Assembly: GCF_002368195.1 (NCBI RefSeq)
Contig: NZ_AP018178.1
Location: 5,484,145 to 5,548,144 of the forward strand
Direction: 5' to 3'
DNA from: Calothrix sp. NIES-2100
GTDB taxonomy: Bacteria; Cyanobacteriota; Cyanobacteriia; Cyanobacteriales; Nostocaceae
DNA length: 64,000 nucleotides
The stretch's first letter is position 1; each line of letters starts with the position of its first letter. The position numbers were made by a program, and so were the translations under genes. This document shows positions 35,953 to 46,500 of the stretch, in pieces. Under the pieces are notes generated by a model. It did not search any database and was not told where the DNA came from. It saw nothing but the letters and a program-made list of their open reading frames with translations.

Positions 35953-38754
35953 TTAAGAAGGCGATCGCATTTGTCGTTCGCCGTAACGCAATAACCTTTC
36001 AATAGTTGCTAGACGATTTTCCCAGACTTTGACTTGATAGGGATTGTCTATAGCTTCTTGCCTCATCCAGATTCTAAATTGAGACTGGAAACGAGTCAGT
36101 GAGGCTCTGGCGGCAATAAACTTACTGGCAGAAGGTGAAGCAGCAAGCTGATTTAAAGCAGTTTGTAAAACTTCTGCTTGATTGTTAAACTCAGAAATTG
36201 TTGCCGCTGGCATATTTAATTGCTCGTTTTGCAGAATCAGCTTCCATTCCTTTTGTAAGGCAGTATAACGAATAGCAGCAGTTTGAAAAGGTTGACGGTG
36301 CGGAATCGGTTCGTTATTTCTCGGTTGCACCTTACCTTGGGTATTGTTAAAGACTTGTTGTAACTCGTTGTTCAAGTTCTCAACGGCAAAAAGTGCATAA
36401 CCGCTGACTGGTAAGTCCCTAACCAATTGCAGTTGATCGAATGCGCCGACTATTGGCAAGGAAAGTAGGCGAATTCCTGGTACTAATAAAGTTGCTCCTA
36501 ATTTTGTGGAAGTAATCCAAGGTTGTGCTAGTCGTTGGAAACGCGGAGTATCTAAGGCGTAAGTCATGGGCACAATTAAATCTATATCTCCCTGTCTAGC
36601 CCAAACTTCCCACTGCTGTTGGATTTTCTGAATGCGTTCTAATTCTGGTAAGGGAAATACAGCAACTGACAAAATTAAGTTTGGTCGCTTTTGGCGTAAA
36701 TGCTGGGAAACTTCGGCGACAAAAGTATTAACTTGTTCGGTACGAAAGGCTGTCCATTTTTGCCACAAATCGCGATCGCTTGGGGAAATTTTCAACGGAT
36801 CTACGCCTGTACGTTGGACGAACTGCTCTCTGGCTGCTTTACCATAACCGTAAACTCTACCTGCTGCGGGATCTTGGAAGGGATAGCGAATATAGTCCAA
36901 CTGAAGACCATCGACTTGATAGCGAGTGACGATTTCTTCGTAGAGTTTGAGTAAGTACTGCCGTAATTGAGGATTAGCTTGATCAAAGAATGGCTTGGTT
37001 TGTCCAGCAGGTATCATGTTGCCCCGATTATCGTAATTTGCCCAATCGGGATGAGCTGCTAGTACTGGCCCTGGATAATTAGATGGTTGGTTGAGAATTT
37101 CATTGTGACGTTGATTACCAGCGGCAAACACCCAAACCCAAGCGTGTAATTCCATACCCCTGGCGTGAGCTAATTTGACTGCTGACTCTAAGGGGTCCCA
37201 GCCGCGAATTAAGGGGTTTTGCTGAGGTGCTACTTGGCTTGGATAGATGGTATAACTAGCGTTGACGGTTTCAAAAAATACAGTGTTAATGCCTGCTTGT
37301 GCCAGTCGGTCAAAAACTTGGGCGAGTCCCTGTTCGCTACCTGCACGGACAATTGTCCCCCGATCTAACCACACTGAGCGGATTTCTGGTTGAGCCAATC
37401 GGCGATCGAGGGGAAACTGTTTCCATAACATCGTTTTCGCCCTCAGCCACTGCTGACGAGCTAGAGCATAGTTTTTTTGAGCGATTAACTGGGGTATGTT
37501 TTTGGCTATTTCCCTAGCTTGGGCGATCGCTTGCTCGTTGTCGGAAATTGGTACATCAGATCGACTGGCGATGAAACTGGCACTATCTAACTTTAGTCCT
37601 TGGGTATTACTTGCTGTGTTTTCGACCTCACCAGTGGCGGACACAGCGGCGGCGAGTTTGGCACTTTGCACTCTACCGATGAGATTTTCTAACTCTTGCT
37701 GGAGGGCGATCGCTTCGTCACTATTAATCGGTGCATTGGAGTTGGGTACTACATCCAAACGCACTGCTTCTTCTAGTTCGTCAATCGGCTCTCGGGAACG
37801 TTGGGGTGTGATATTTACCAGGGGTCTGGGTTGGGGAGCAGTGGCGATCTTGGCTGGTGGTTGGGGAGTTTTGGGTTGTGGATTTGGCGCGGTAGCAGTT
37901 ACAGGTTGTGGAGTTTTCGGTTGTACTGCTGTTGGCGATACAGTCGGTGGTGGAGTGGGTTTCTTGGTTGCAACTTCTACTGAAGTAGAACAGGTTGGTG
38001 AGCCGCCTTCCACTTTCCTGCTTGCACTGGGGGGCAATTTTTGATACCGCTCCACGGAGGCTTTTAACCAAGCTTGATCGATGTCTGCGGCGCTAACTGC
38101 ATCTACTCCCCAGCGCCAGCCTAACAAGGTAGAACGGTCGGTAGTCACTACGGCGGCGGGATTATCTTGAGCATTCCAAACAGCAGCTGGTGCGCTCAAG
38201 TTCTCAGCTATCACTACACCACCATGTACTTTACCAAATAGCCCGTTTTGGTTGAGCCATTCCTCTGGTAGCTTGGTTTTTGCAGGTTGTAGCTGTTGTG
38301 TTTGACTGAGGCTGAATCCCCAATAACCCCCTAACAGCGTCCGCAACAATTGTCTTACCCCAGGCGCTGATAGACTACCTACCGGGCCGCTAGCAATCAA
38401 GCGTCCGCCTTGACTCATCCATTCTTCTAAGGCGATCGCTTGGGCTGGCGTTATTGTCTCCACATTCGGCAAAAATAATACCCGGCGATCGCCCCAATCT
38501 GCCGGACTCCTCACAGCATCTAGGGAAATTACACAATACTTTACCCCAGTTGCTTGCAAGCGATTAGTAATTGTTGACCATTGATTACTATTATCTTGAC
38601 TATAAACTATACTCAATACTGGCTCTTCATCTGCCGCTATTGCTGGTAGAATCCCCAAACTATTTAATAGTAAAAATTGCAAATTAAAAATGAAGAATCC
38701 GGCTTGTTTAATTTTTAACTGTATTCTCGTAATGCGATTTTCCTGATTCTTCAC
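35953..38754 (-). CDS. GHL10-family glycosidase-like exported protein
   Basis: A 933-residue protein. A signal peptide spans about residues 15-41, ending LPAIAADEE. A class-I-glutaminase/ThuA-like domain (about 42-150) precedes a Pro/Thr/Gln-rich flexible linker (about 245-310) containing TPQP-type repeats. The GHL10/DUF187 barrel (about 450-765) begins RSVWLDRGTIVR and contains QLDYIRYPFQDP near 615, with the conserved acidic residue. A helical C-terminal region follows. The family acts on cell-wall or surface glycans by homology; the substrate is unknown. No ATG is available near the N-terminus. GTG at 38754 is favoured by GAGGAG six bases upstream; TTG at 38772 is possible. Confidence 0.85.
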   Translation of the reverse strand: MKNQENRITRIQLKIKQAGFFIFNLQFLLLNSLGILPAIAADEEPVLSIVYSQDNSNQWSTITNRLQATGVKYCVISLDAVRSPADWGDRRVLFLPNVETITPAQAIALEEWMSQGGRLIASGPVGSLSAPGVRQLLRTLLGGYWGFSLSQTQQLQPAKTKLPEEWLNQNGLFGKVHGGVVIAENLSAPAAVWNAQDNPAAVVTTDRSTLLGWRWGVDAVSAADIDQAWLKASVERYQKLPPSASRKVEGGSPTCSTSVEVATKKPTPPPTVSPTAVQPKTPQPVTATAPNPQPKTPQPPAKIATAPQPRPLVNITPQRSREPIDELEEAVRLDVVPNSNAPINSDEAIALQQELENLIGRVQSAKLAAAVSATGEVENTASNTQGLKLDSASFIASRSDVPISDNEQAIAQAREIAKNIPQLIAQKNYALARQQWLRAKTMLWKQFPLDRRLAQPEIRSVWLDRGTIVRAGSEQGLAQVFDRLAQAGINTVFFETVNASYTIYPSQVAPQQNPLIRGWDPLESAVKLAHARGMELHAWVWVFAAGNQRHNEILNQPSNYPGPVLAAHPDWANYDNRGNMIPAGQTKPFFDQANPQLRQYLLKLYEEIVTRYQVDGLQLDYIRYPFQDPAAGRVYGYGKAAREQFVQRTGVDPLKISPSDRDLWQKWTAFRTEQVNTFVAEVSQHLRQKRPNLILSVAVFPLPELERIQKIQQQWEVWARQGDIDLIVPMTYALDTPRFQRLAQPWITSTKLGATLLVPGIRLLSLPIVGAFDQLQLVRDLPVSGYALFAVENLNNELQQVFNNTQGKVQPRNNEPIPHRQPFQTAAIRYTALQKEWKLILQNEQLNMPAATISEFNNQAEVLQTALNQLAASPSASKFIAARASLTRFQSQFRIWMRQEAIDNPYQVKVWENRLATIERLLRYGERQMRSPS

Positions 38755-38934
38755 TCCTCTCTCCTCACTCAATTAATTATCTAAACTCTGAAGTCTGAAA
38801 TGCAAAGTGTGAAATTATACTATTCATCAAGTAATTTACCTCACCCGGAATTACGCCCCTGAAAGCTTGGAGAAACCCCAAACCCACAAAAATCTTCATT
38901 ACATATCTAAACGTTGATTGGTATCACTTCACAC

Positions 38935-40263
38935 TTAATCAATACAGGTATTGATTAATTCTTCAATTCCTGCTACTGGGAAGATTTTTGTTCCCAGTTT
39001 GCTAGCGACTTCTTCAATACTCATATCATCTAAAAATAACAATTCACCATGTTTAAGCATGACATTTGGCAGCAAAATTCCATCACCTAAATCTTGCCCT
39101 TCTAAGTTTAAAAGTAAATCGTGCCCTGTTAATAAGCCTGTAACACTAATCTTCTGTCCCCAGTAATCGCTAGATAAAGCCCGCATATTTACCTGCAAAC
39201 CCGCAACAGCATTCAACTGTTGGAGAATAGGTTGAAATGCTTTCTCTACTGCATTACCAACTACCCAAGTTAATTTTTTATTGGGAGAAATTTTAGCTGG
39301 TAGTGATTTTGCTTTTTGGGCGAATTGCTTGAGAAACAACCGAATCGAACCTACACCATTATCAATTTGGGGATATTCTTCATATTCTTCTTCACTAGGT
39401 AATTCTGTACCAGCAATTAAAAACCACTCATCGGCTAACCAAACAACGCTGGAACCGAACTTTTGCCGAAAAACGTGGGAAAGCGATCGCACTTGGGAAA
39501 TCACTTCTTGAGCTTTTTCTGGCGTTACTGGGATCAGTTCGTCTTCTTGGGGACGAAACCGCGTTAACCCCACTGGTACTACAGCCACTGATGCGACTGT
39601 TGGCAATTCGTCAGTATAAAATGACGCTAAATCTTTGAGTGTTTGTTCCAAATGAATACCATCATTTATACCCGGACAAACAACAACTTGGGCATGAATT
39701 TGTAGCCGTCTTGCTTGGAACCACTGAAGTTGTGACAAAATTTGTCCCGCGCGGGGATTTTTCAGCAATCTAGTTCTCACTTCCGGTTCTGTAGCATGGA
39801 CAGAAACATACAAAGGAGACAGACGCATTTGTTCAATCCGCTGCCATTCTCTTTCTGGTAAATTAGTCAGAGTTAAATAGGAGCCATATAAAAAGCTTAA
39901 GCGGTAATCGTCATCTTTAAAATACAGACTAGAACGCTTACCGGGTGGTTGTTGATCGATAAAGCAAAATGGGCAGTGGTTATTACACTGAATTAAAGCA
40001 TCAAATAGAGCCGATTCAAATTCTAGCCCTAAATCTTCATCGTAGTCTTTTTCAATTTCTAGGTGATGAGTTTTACCAGCAGCATCTAAAACTTCTAGTT
40101 CGAGAACCTCATCAGCACATAAATATTGGTAATCAATCAAATCGCGGGGAGGTGTACCGTTAATTGCAACGATCGCATCTCCTGCTTCAAAGCCAATTTC
40201 AGCGGCGATGGAATCTGGTAATACTTTGCTAATTCGGGCGGGACGAATTGTAAACGCACTCAT
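38935..40263 (-). CDS. PDZ-radical SAM-DUF512 protein of the cyanobacterial type
   Basis: A 442-residue protein. The N-terminus is a PDZ-like domain (about 1-70). The cluster motif Cys93-x3-Cys97-x2-Cys100 (CNNHCPFC) binds the SAM iron-sulfur cluster, although the spacing differs in register from the common CxxxCxxC only by its adjacent residues. The C-terminal DUF512 region runs from about 210. It belongs to a group found throughout cyanobacteria and in clostridia, with no established reaction. The ATG at 40263 gives MSAFTIRPARIS, whereas the frame extension to 40296 has no family support. It is divergent from the RHS-RTX gene and convergent with none. Confidence 0.85.
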   Translation of the reverse strand: MSAFTIRPARISKVLPDSIAAEIGFEAGDAIVAINGTPPRDLIDYQYLCADEVLELEVLDAAGKTHHLEIEKDYDEDLGLEFESALFDALIQCNNHCPFCFIDQQPPGKRSSLYFKDDDYRLSFLYGSYLTLTNLPEREWQRIEQMRLSPLYVSVHATEPEVRTRLLKNPRAGQILSQLQWFQARRLQIHAQVVVCPGINDGIHLEQTLKDLASFYTDELPTVASVAVVPVGLTRFRPQEDELIPVTPEKAQEVISQVRSLSHVFRQKFGSSVVWLADEWFLIAGTELPSEEEYEEYPQIDNGVGSIRLFLKQFAQKAKSLPAKISPNKKLTWVVGNAVEKAFQPILQQLNAVAGLQVNMRALSSDYWGQKISVTGLLTGHDLLLNLEGQDLGDGILLPNVMLKHGELLFLDDMSIEEVASKLGTKIFPVAGIEELINTCID

Positions 40264-40525
40264 AAAATTAATCCGCGATCGTTTGTTATTTCTCACTTAT
40301 GATTACTAGTTTGCTCACTGGGAAAAAAGTTCCGAGAATGATGAGCCAGATAATAATAGTAATCAATTGAATCTTCATCAATACTTTAACTACTTTTACA
40401 GCTTCTTCAATTTAATCGATTCCATATGTGATATGAATTTACCATTTTTAGAAATATTTTATCATTGCCTTTTTTAGTGCGCGATCGCTTAAAAACCTCG
40501 GTATTTCATCATCTGTTATCGCCTC

Positions 40526-43500
40526 ATGAAAAAACTGAAAATTTCCCCGAATAAAGGATATTTGTCTCAGTGTAATCTAGGAAATAATTCCAAAATTCTG
40601 GAATTTCAGATAAAGTTCTCCGATAAATCACGTATGAGTACCAGCACTCGTCCAGTTACTTATAGCTACGTTTCCCCTGGTGTTATTAACATCATAGATG
40701 CGACTGGTTCGACGACTCTAATTCGCTTCACCAGCACAGGTCAGATTCAAACTATTCAAGATCCACTCAATCGCTCAACTCAATTTACTTACGATGCCAA
40801 TGACTATCTTAGTCAAATCACGGCACCAGGAAATACTATTTCCAAATTTAGCTATGATGTCCAAGGGCGATTACTGAGTCAGACTGACCCCTTGAATCAA
40901 ACGGTGAGTTTTACCTATACAGGGAATTTAGATTCGCCAACTACAGTAAAGGATCAGAAGGGACAAGTCACTCAATATAGCTATAACACCTATGGTGAGT
41001 TAAGTGGAATTACTTACGCCAATGGGACTTCGGAAACTTTTAGTTACGATTTATCGGGGAATTTAGCTCAAGTCAAAGAACGTAGCGGCGATACTTTCCA
41101 ATATACCTACGATAGTACGGGGAAAGTGACGCGCAAGACATTCGATGATGGCACTTTTGAAAGTTACACCTACAACACAAACGGGAATCTCACTGCTATT
41201 ACCAAGGGGAGTGGCACAATTAGCTTAGAGTATGACACCAATAACCGCCTCACTAAAATTACTTATCCTAATGGACGCTGGCTGCAATATACCTACGACA
41301 GTGACGGAAAACGGACAAAGATGGTGGATGAGAGTGGATTCACCGTTAACTACAGCTACGATGCAGATGATCGATTAGTTGGGTTAACTAATGCCACTGG
41401 TGGGAGCTTAATTACTTATACTTATGATGCGATCGGGCGTTTAAGCAAGGAAACCAACGGTAACGGGACTTACACTATTTATAAATATGATGCCGCCAGC
41501 CAGCTTACAGAAATCTCAAATTATGCTGCTAATGGCACTGTAAATTCCTTTTTTCGTTACACATACGATAATTTAGGTCGTCAAACTAGCGTTACCACAA
41601 CAGAAGGAAAATGGACGTATGAGTATGATGCTACGGAACAGTTAACCCGTGCTTTTTTGGATTACACCAATGCGAGTTTGACAGATCAAGATTTGCGCTA
41701 CACCTATGATGCGGCGGGGAATCGCATTAGTAGCACTGTCAATGGAGTAACAACGAACTATACCGCTAATAATCTGAATCAATATACTCAGGTTGGTAGT
41801 GGAATTTATACCTATGATTCAGATGGGAATTTAATCAAGGTTGTTGATGGTACTCAGACTTGGACTTATGTTTACAACGATGAGAACCGTTTAATTAGTG
41901 GTACAACACCCCAAGGGACTTTTGCTTATGAGTATAATGCGTTGGGCGATCGCACTGCTGTTGTGTATAACGGACAACGCACGGAGTATTTAGTTGATCC
42001 CTTTGGATGGGGAAATGTTACTGGTGAGTATAACGGCACTGGTGGACTAATTGCCAATTACGCGCACGGGATAGGGTTAGTCGGGCGTTTTGGCAGTGGT
42101 GGTGTGGCTAATTATTATGATTTTGATGCTGTTGGCTCAACAGTTGGGTTAACAGGTGCATCAGGAACTTATGTTAACAGCTACAGTTATCGTCCCTTTG
42201 GTGAAACTTTAACCAAAGTTGAGACAGTTTCTAACTCCTTTAGGTATATAGGGCAATGGGGGGTAATGGATGAAGGCAACGGCCTTGATTTCATGCGGGC
42301 GAGATATTACGACAGCTATACAGGAAAGTTCACTACCAGCGATCCGATTGGGTTGAATGGTGGTGATACTAACTTATATCGCTATGTTTTCAATAATCCC
42401 GTAATTTTTATAGATCCATTTGGAACAACAGCAACTGTTGGAGGTACTGTTGGAGGTACTGTTGGAGGCGCTGTTGGAGGTGCTGCTGGAAGAGCCGTTG
42501 GAAGAGCCGTTGGAGGTGCTGTTGGAGGCGCTGTTGGACTAGCATTTGGAGGACCAGCAGGTGGATTTTATGGATATTTTGCAGGGACATACTATGGAGG
42601 GCTAGCTGGCCAATTTCTTGGAGCTGCTGTTGGAAGATACTTTGGAAGTAAATTTGGAGATTTCTTAGAAGACTCGATGGGAAAGGATATCCCTGGTGGT
42701 GCTGAAGGCGATCCCTCGACTGGTCTGCCGTGGCCTGGTGGTCCTGGCGATCCTGGTAGTAGCGGTTCTTGGGGGGGGGCTAAGAATGCTATTTCTCCCC
42801 TTGTCCTTGATCTTGACAATGATGGTATTGAATTAATTTCCCTACAAAACTCTACAGCTTTCTTCGACCTTGATGCAGATGGTTTTGCAGAAAGAACAGG
42901 TTGGGTAAAAGCTGATGATGGTATTTTGGCTTTAGATAAAAACAATAATTATCAGATTGATGACATTACCGAAGTCTTCGGTAATGCTACTACTGATGGT
43001 TTCATCATCCTGAAACAATTAGATAGTAATAATGACAACATTATTAATGCAAGTGATGCCCAGTTTGCCGACTTAAGAATCTGGCGAGATAAAGATCAAG
43101 ATGGTGATTCAGATATCGGTGAACTTAGAAGCTTGACAGATTTGGGTATTAAGAGCATTAACCTCAACTATCAAGCTGTCAATCTCACTAATGAAGGCAA
43201 CCGCATCAGTAGCACCAGTACTTATACCCTTGCCAATGGAACAACAAGACAGATTGTTGATGTCTGGTTCACTCTAGATCAACTAACAAGTTACTACAGC
43301 AAAGACTATCAACTCAAAGCTGAAACTCTGTTTTTGCCAACCCTCAAAGGCTACGGAAACTTACCAGACCTCTACATCGCTATGAGCAAAGACTCAACCC
43401 TGCTCGGCATGATGCGAGATTTGGTATTACTAGACACTAGCAATTACGAACAGTTTTATAGCCAGTTTCTAACTCAAGTTGAAGCCTTCTTATATCGCTG

Positions 43501-46500
43501 GGCTGGCGTGCAGAATGTCGCTGCTAATAGTCGGGGTGCATATATTGATGGTCGCAAGTTAGCATTTTTAGAAACTTTCTTTGGTGAAGGTTTCAGTCAA
43601 AGTGGCTGGGGAGCTAACCCAGGCCCTCAAGCATCTAGCATTTTGCTGGGTATTTGGAATAATTTATTCCGCGAGTTCAGTGGGCGATTACTGGTTCAAG
43701 GATCATTGCGCAATTTATTTCCTGAGACGACTTATAACCTTGCCAATGACAGCTTAGAAAGCAGCACAGATTTAAGCACAGTTCTGAACCTTTTAGCTGC
43801 CAATGCACCTACTAATGGGGATCAAGCAATTATTTACTGGAGTTTGGTGATTGCTGGTTTGGATGCTTATGAAAACCGATTTGGACTATCACAAACTGAC
43901 TATGATCAACGCATCAACCAAGCTTTAGCTTCTAGTCAACTTTCAGGTTATCTCAATGCTTTACGTCAACCAAACTTTTTAGGCATTGCAGATGACGTAA
44001 TTGGTGGAACATCCGGTAATGACATTATCAATGGTGGCTTAGGCAATGACCGAATTAACGGTGGTAACGGTGATGATGTAATTAGTGGTGGTAGTGGTGA
44101 TGATGATTTAGATGGTGGATTTGGTAATGACAAGGTTAGTGGTAATGATGGTAATGACATCATCAGGGGTGGATTGGGAATTGATACCCTGGATGGTGGC
44201 AGTGGTAATGATACTGTCAATCTGGATTTATCAGGTCAAACAATTAATCTGACAATTACCAACCCCAGTGGTGGAATTAATTTGCCTGGAATTGTTACAG
44301 CCACTAATTTTGAGAATTTCACCATTACTACAGGTAGCGGTAATGACCAAGTTTTGCAAGCAGCTTTAATTGGGGGAGTAGTTTACCGCAGCAATGATAC
44401 ATTCAATGGCGGTGCAGGTAATGACACTATTAATCCAGGTTTAGGCTTGAACGATCGCGCCGATGGTGGTGCAGGAGACGACCTGCTTATCCTCGACTAC
44501 TCGATTGATGATGTCGGGAATGGGATGACCTTCAACAGCTATACAGGAACTGAAGGCACTTCAGGAAGTGCCGGACGTACATCGACAACAGGAACTTGGA
44601 TTGATTCAATCTCCTTCAATGGCATCAACCGCTTCCAAATTACAGGTACAAGCAAAAACGACACTATTACCACAGGTGCAGGCAACGATACCATTAACGG
44701 TGGTGCAGGTAACGATACCATCAATGGTGGTACAGGTAACGACAGCATTAATGGCGGTGATGGCAACGACACTATTACAGTTGGTGCTGGCAACGATACA
44801 GTAGATGGAGGAGTAGGTAGCGATCGTCTAGTTTTGGATTTGTCTACTGAAACGACTGGGCGCACCTTCGGTGTTATAAGTGGGGATATAACTATTCCCG
44901 GTGTTGTCAGTGCCACAAACTTTGAAGAATTCAGCATCATCACAGGTTCCGGCAACGACAGCATTAACCAACCCACCACAGTCAACGCTGCTATCTACCG
45001 TCGCAACGACACCTTCAACACAGGTTCCGGCAACGACACCATCAACCTGGGGTTAGGCACAGACGACCGTGCTGATGGCGGTACAGGTGATGACCTGCTG
45101 ATTGTGGACTACTCTGTAGATGATGTGGGTAGACAGATGTATTTCAGTGCTTACAGCTATAGTAGCGGCGAGTCCTATGGCAGTGCCTACCGTTATCAAG
45201 CAGCCAGCAGCAGCTATCTCGATTACATCTACTTCAACAACATCAACCGTTTCCAAGTCACAGGCACGAGTAAAAACGACAGCATTACTACAGGTTCCGG
45301 TAACGATACCGTGAACGGTGGTGCAGGCAATGACAGCATTAATGGTGGTTTAGGTAATGACAGCATTAATGGTGGCGACGGCAACGACACTATCAACGGT
45401 GGTGGCGGAACAGATATCGTCGATGGCGGTGCAGGCAGTGACCGATTAATCCTCGACCTATCCAGCATAAGCGGTAACCAGACCTTGGGCTTACTGGGCA
45501 GTAGCTTGACTTTGGGCGGAGTCAGTGCCACAAACTTTGAAGAATACACCATCACCACAGGTGCGGGTAACGACAGCATCAACCAACCGACCACAGTCAA
45601 CTCAGCTATCTATCGGCGCAACGACACCTTCAACACAGGTTCCGGCAACGACACCATCAACCTGGGGTTAGGCACAGACGACCGTGCTGATGGCGGTACA
45701 GGCGATGACCTGCTGATTGTGGACTACTCTGTAGATGATGTGGGTAGACAGATGTACTTTTCTGCCAACAGCTACAGTACTGGCGAGTCTTATGGTAGTG
45801 CCTACCGTTATCAAGCAGCTACTAGCAGCTATCTGGACTACATCTACTTCAACAACATCAACCGTTTCCAAGTCACAGGCACGAGTAAAAACGACAGCAT
45901 TACTACAGGTTCCGGTAACGATACCGTGAACGGTGGTGCAGGCAATGACAGCATTAATGGTGGTTTAGGTAATGACAGCATTAATGGTGGCGACGGCAAC
46001 GACACTATCAACGGTGGTGGCGGAACAGATATCGTCGATGGCGGTGCAGGCAGTGACCGATTAATCCTCGACCTATCCAGCATAAGCGGTAACCAGACCT
46101 TGGGCTTACTGGGCAGTAGCTTAACTTTGGGCGGAGTCAGTGCCACAAACTTTGAAGAATACACCATCACCACAGGTTCGGGTAACGACAGCATCAACCA
46201 ACCGACCACAGTCAACTCAGCTATCTATCGGCGCAACGACACCTTCAACACAGGTTCCGGCAACGACACCATCAACCTGGGGTTAGGCACAGACGACCGT
46301 GCTGATGGCGGTACAGGCGATGACCTGCTGATTGTGGACTACTCTGTAGATGATGTGGGTAGACAGATGTACTTTTCTGCCAACAGCTACAGTACTGGCG
46401 AGTCTTATGGTAGTGCCTACCGTTATCAAGCAGCTACTAGCAGCTATCTGGACTACATCTACTTCAACAACATCAACCGTTTCCAAGTCACAGGCACGAG

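Noticed and set aside
42416..42800. Toxin tip after the RHS core
   Set aside because: The region is a glycine zipper with no nuclease, deaminase or other recognisable toxin motif, and no immunity gene follows.
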